Source: Patescibacteria group bacterium (GTDB lineage: Bacteria > Patescibacteriota > UBA1384 > CAILIB01). Taken from it: a DNA stretch of 9,036 nt. The notes beneath the pieces were generated by a model. The model was not told the DNA's origin. It worked only from the letters and a program-made list of their open reading frames with translations, and did not search any database. Positions 7,311 through 9,036 of this stretch are shown here, piece after piece. The stretch covers positions 1 to 9,036 of the forward strand of contig JALHQF010000019.1 of the NCBI GenBank assembly GCA_022842085.1, in the 5' to 3' direction. The first letter of the stretch is position 1. The number at the start of each line of letters is the position of its first letter. The position numbers were made by a program, and so were the translations under genes.

Positions 7311-7760
7311 ATGACTGAGCGCGTCCTTCGCTCACGCACACAGCCCACCGTGTTGATAGTTGGTGCGTACGCAGCACGTATTCGCCACTACCTTATGGCC
7401 ATGCTACCAGACCAAGTAGCGTGGAACCTCGATGCTGTGCCAATCGATCCTCAAGAGCTCACGTACCTACGGGCGCAGGTCTTGGTTGTCACCGATGTGC
7501 CCGCCGAGCTACGGGGGAAGCTTCGGCGCCTCATGCGCTGCCTTCCCGATCGCAGGGGACTCTTCGTTGGGTACGGGCGCGACGCTGAAGTTCGCAAAGC
7601 GACCCGCGGGTTTCACCTCACGTACCGCTGGTTTGATGAGGCTTCGTACTGGGTGGGCGCGGCTCGAGCGAGTGATCCACTCGCCTTTACAGCAGCTGCA
7701 CGTGTGGCGCATGAGCTCGGTGTCTCGTCAAAAGAAATTCGTGCTAGCGTGTCGGCATGA
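7311..7760 (+). CDS. Small unrecognised protein in the murC slot; possible reduced Mur-ligase-derived protein
   Basis: 149 residues, beginning immediately after the murG stop (TAA-ATG) and overlapping the murB start by ATGA, so it is firmly embedded in the operon. I do not recognise it with certainty. Position (murG-X-murB) is that of murC, normally about 450 residues. Weak resemblance to a Mur ligase core can be traced by hand. QPTVLIVGAY (11-20) sits where a P-loop strand would be but has no GKT. AQVLVVTDVPAEL (55-67) recalls the strand before the DHLD region, and CLPDRRGLFVGYGRDAEV (77-94) recalls the LP..G..V.N.DD..V segment. FTAAARVAHELGVSSKEI (126-143) recalls the NALAA.A.A..LGI helix. 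There is no ATP site, catalytic His or C-terminal domain. No signal peptide or membrane helix is evident. It could instead be an unrelated small protein. Confidence 0.72.
   Translation: MTERVLRSRTQPTVLIVGAYAARIRHYLMAMLPDQVAWNLDAVPIDPQELTYLRAQVLVVTDVPAELRGKLRRLMRCLPDRRGLFVGYGRDAEVRKATRGFHLTYRWFDEASYWVGAARASDPLAFTAAARVAHELGVSSKEIRASVSA
7742..7750 (+). promoter_or_regulatory. Putative extended -10 promoter for leaderless murB mRNA
   Basis: TGCTAGCGT ends 6 bases (gtcggc) before the murB ATG at 7757, within the last codons of the preceding gene. It matches the murF element TGCTAGCCT in 8 of 9 positions and in spacing. No Shine-Dalgarno sequence is seen. Since murB also overlaps the preceding stop (ATGA), it could be expressed both by coupling and from its own promoter. 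Confidence 0.55.
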
Positions 7761-8668
7761 GCTTTCTGCGTGAGCTACAAACCCACGTTTCGAGTGTGCA
7801 GGAGCACCAGTCGCTTGGTGTGCGTAACCCCCTGGGGCTTGGAGGTGTGGCAAGCTATGCGGCTGAGGCGATGGACGCTGGAGAGCTGGCGGCAGCCGTG
7901 GACACGGCGTTTAGGCATGGCGTGCCGTACGTCGTGCTCGGCGAGGGGTCTGCAGTGCTCTTCGCTGATGGAGGTTTCCCTGGCTTGGTAGTTACCAACC
8001 GTGCGAGTGGGATGACCATGGCAGCCGACCGTAGCCAGGTAGCGGTAGAGAGTGGCATGCTCCTGCCTACGCTTGCGAACCGAACGGTCGCCCAGGGCTA
8101 CGGCGGTATTCTGAACTTTGCACCGGAGGGTGGAACGGTTGGTGGTGCCGCCATCACCAATCTTCAGGTTGGCACCGAGCGTTTTCGTGCTCGGGTGCGC
8201 CAGGTTACCATTCTCCAGCCTCCAACAAAGCTCAAAGCGGCTTCGGTAGTGCGGAGGGATGGCAGTGCCCTCGATAAGCTTACCCAGCCAGCATTTGGAC
8301 TCGAGCCTCACGCAGTTCTCCTCACGCTGCAGTTGCAGCTGACCTCGAGGCGGCCAGATGTGCTTACCCGCGAACTCGCCGATGCGTACCGCGCACACCA
8401 GCCACCTCCAAAAGGAGCGTTTGGGCCGGTATTCCATGTGCAAGGTTCGGTGCCCCTTGCCGAAACGGTTCTCCGGAGCCTGCGTGGTGATGTCCTAAAG
8501 CACAGTGAGTTTCAGCTCGATCGTCGTCGGCCGAGCTTTGTGCGTCGGCGTGGTATAGGCGGAACTGCCGCCAGCCTTTGGGCATGGCTTGAAGAGGTTC
8601 AGGGAGCAGCAAACCTCGTTAGCGAGCATGAGCTGAGCTTGAGCCCCATCCGCCTCGGTGCTTGGTGA
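7757..8668 (+). CDS. murB: MurB-like protein (UDP-N-acetylenolpyruvoylglucosamine reductase family), catalytic residues apparently lost
   Basis: MurB reduces UDP-GlcNAc-enolpyruvate to UDP-MurNAc using FAD and NADPH. The 303 residues fit the family length. The FAD-binding part is recognisable: PLGLGGVASY (25-34, cf. TF.IGG.A), VVLGEGSAVLFADGGFPGLV (59-78, cf. VLG.GSN.L..D.G..G.V) and PEGGTVGGAAITN (123-135, cf. GIPGTVGGA..MN). In E. coli MurB catalysis uses Arg159, Ser229 and Glu325. Here the YR.S segment is not found (the region reads DKLTQ, 173-177). GSVFKN appears as GPVFHV (223-228), so Ser becomes Pro, and the LEPE near the C-terminus appears as LSPI (295-298). Classical reductase activity is therefore doubtful although the fold seems kept. 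The alignment is by eye. The gene overlaps the previous stop by ATGA. Confidence 0.82.
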   Translation: MSFLRELQTHVSSVQEHQSLGVRNPLGLGGVASYAAEAMDAGELAAAVDTAFRHGVPYVVLGEGSAVLFADGGFPGLVVTNRASGMTMAADRSQVAVESGMLLPTLANRTVAQGYGGILNFAPEGGTVGGAAITNLQVGTERFRARVRQVTILQPPTKLKAASVVRRDGSALDKLTQPAFGLEPHAVLLTLQLQLTSRRPDVLTRELADAYRAHQPPPKGAFGPVFHVQGSVPLAETVLRSLRGDVLKHSEFQLDRRRPSFVRRRGIGGTAASLWAWLEEVQGAANLVSEHELSLSPIRLGAW

Positions 8669-8690
8669 ATCCTGGGAAGTGGGGTACGTT
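8662..8690 (+). promoter_or_regulatory. Putative promoter (-35 and -10) for leaderless ftsQ mRNA
   Basis: A -10-like TACGTT (8685-8690) ends 6 bases (ctatag) before the GTG at 8697. A -35-like TTGGTG (8662-8667) lies 17 bases upstream of it and overlaps the end of murB. No Shine-Dalgarno sequence is placed for this start. It is the most complete of the four putative promoters, although its start codon is the least certain. Confidence 0.5.
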
Positions 8691-8696
8691 CTATAG

Positions 8697-9036
8697 GTGA
8701 AGCGTCGCAACGTCCAGGTTACCTATCGCCGAGCGCCTACGCTGTACGGCAACCTTACACCACAAGCTCCGCGCCGGATGTTACCGCGCATTTCTCGTCG
8801 CGCTGTCTTGTGGACTCTCACGGTAGTTGGTGTGCTCTACCTTGGTACAGCAAGTCCACTGGTGCGGGTGCAAACAGCGCACGTTACCGCCCCTCCGGGT
8901 GTTGATGTTGCCCAGGTTTTGGCGCTCGTACCTACTGGAGGCACGAGCGTATGGTCGTACCCGGAGGCGCGTGTTGAGCAAGCGCTGCTCACGCAGTTTC
9001 CGACTGTGAGTGCTGCTCGTGTGCAGGTGCGTCCGG
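8697..9036 (+). CDS. ftsQ: FtsQ/DivIB-like cell division protein (3' partial)
   Basis: Bitopic membrane protein that, in the FtsQLB complex, links early and late division proteins. 113 residues are in the window and the frame runs off the end. I chose GTG 8697 because a -10 box lies 6 bases before it; an in-frame ATG at 8778 is the alternative and would remove 27 residues. The N-terminal tail is basic (KRR, YRR, PRR, ISRR), followed by one membrane helix (about residues 36-53, AVLWTLTVVGVLYLGTAS). The extracellular part then looks like the POTRA domain: VRVQTAHVTAP (56-66), VAQVLALVPTGGTSVW (71-86) and LLTQFPTVSAARVQVRP (97-113). This fits FtsQ topology and its place after murB. Sequence identity within this fast-evolving family is weak, so the call leans on topology, POTRA pattern and context. 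Confidence 0.7.
   Translation, partial: MKRRNVQVTYRRAPTLYGNLTPQAPRRMLPRISRRAVLWTLTVVGVLYLGTASPLVRVQTAHVTAPPGVDVAQVLALVPTGGTSVWSYPEARVEQALLTQFPTVSAARVQVRP

Noticed and set aside
7311..7760. Frameshifted or truncated full-length murC
   Set aside because: The flanks are filled by complete murG and murB, so there is no room for the missing two thirds, and other frames here show no Mur motifs.
5091..8668. Alternative genetic code (TGA as Gly or Trp), known in some CPR lineages
   Set aside because: TGA occurs at the expected ends of murD, ftsW, orf149 and murB, with overlaps to the next start, and no TGA interrupts a recognised gene.
1..9036. RNA genes, CRISPR arrays, insertion sequences, attachment sites
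   Set aside because: No tRNA-like folds, regular repeats, terminal inverted repeats or transposase motifs were seen; almost every base is inside a cell-wall or division gene.

Overview
The window is a stretch of the division and cell-wall (dcw) gene cluster of a bacterium. All nine genes are on the + strand and packed with almost no spacing. The order is ftsI (5' end missing), murF, mraY, murD, ftsW, murG, a 149-residue ORF in the usual murC position, murB, and the start of ftsQ. By eye the GC content is in the high 50s percent. TGA is used as a normal stop, at the ends of murD, ftsW, the 149-residue ORF and murB. The best lineage guess is the Patescibacteria/CPR. MurF has only a short basic/aromatic leader before its P-loop and ends in a conserved tail of the type ELLVR..S..W. 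MurD has a CPA(K/R)-IGV lead-in and a basic residue inside its P-loop. I remember both as CPR-style features, but I cannot search to confirm, and I cannot name a class or species.

Layout: ftsI (2-1504), a 20-base gap, murF (1525-2739), a 9-base gap, mraY (2749-3771), then a coupled block mraY/murD/ftsW/murG/orf149 joined by overlaps or direct abutment (TAATG, a 17-base overlap, ATGA, TAA-ATG). murB follows with an ATGA overlap, then a 28-base gap and ftsQ (8697 to the window end). No murE lies between ftsI and murF, and no ddl or full-length murC lies between murG and ftsQ. No stretch over 300 bases lacks a gene, and I saw no RNA gene, mobile element or CRISPR array.

Two things stand out. 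First, the four genes not simply coupled to the gene before (murF, mraY, murB, ftsQ) each have a TANNNT hexamer ending exactly 6 bases before the start codon and no Shine-Dalgarno sequence. This is the geometry expected of -10 promoters giving leaderless mRNAs. Second, the membrane and lipid-linked steps (MraY, MurG, FtsW, FtsI) keep their signature catalytic motifs, while the soluble precursor enzymes look eroded. MurB lacks recognisable counterparts of all three catalytic residues. MurD keeps its P-loop but has lost its central-domain active-site motifs. The protein in the murC slot is a 149-residue remnant-like ORF with no P-loop. MurF lacks the first domain and the usual carbamylated lysine. 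All of these reading frames remain open and tightly packed, so they look maintained rather than decaying. Either precursor synthesis has been rewired or replaced (scavenging, paralogues elsewhere, a non-enzymatic role), or these are very divergent working enzymes.
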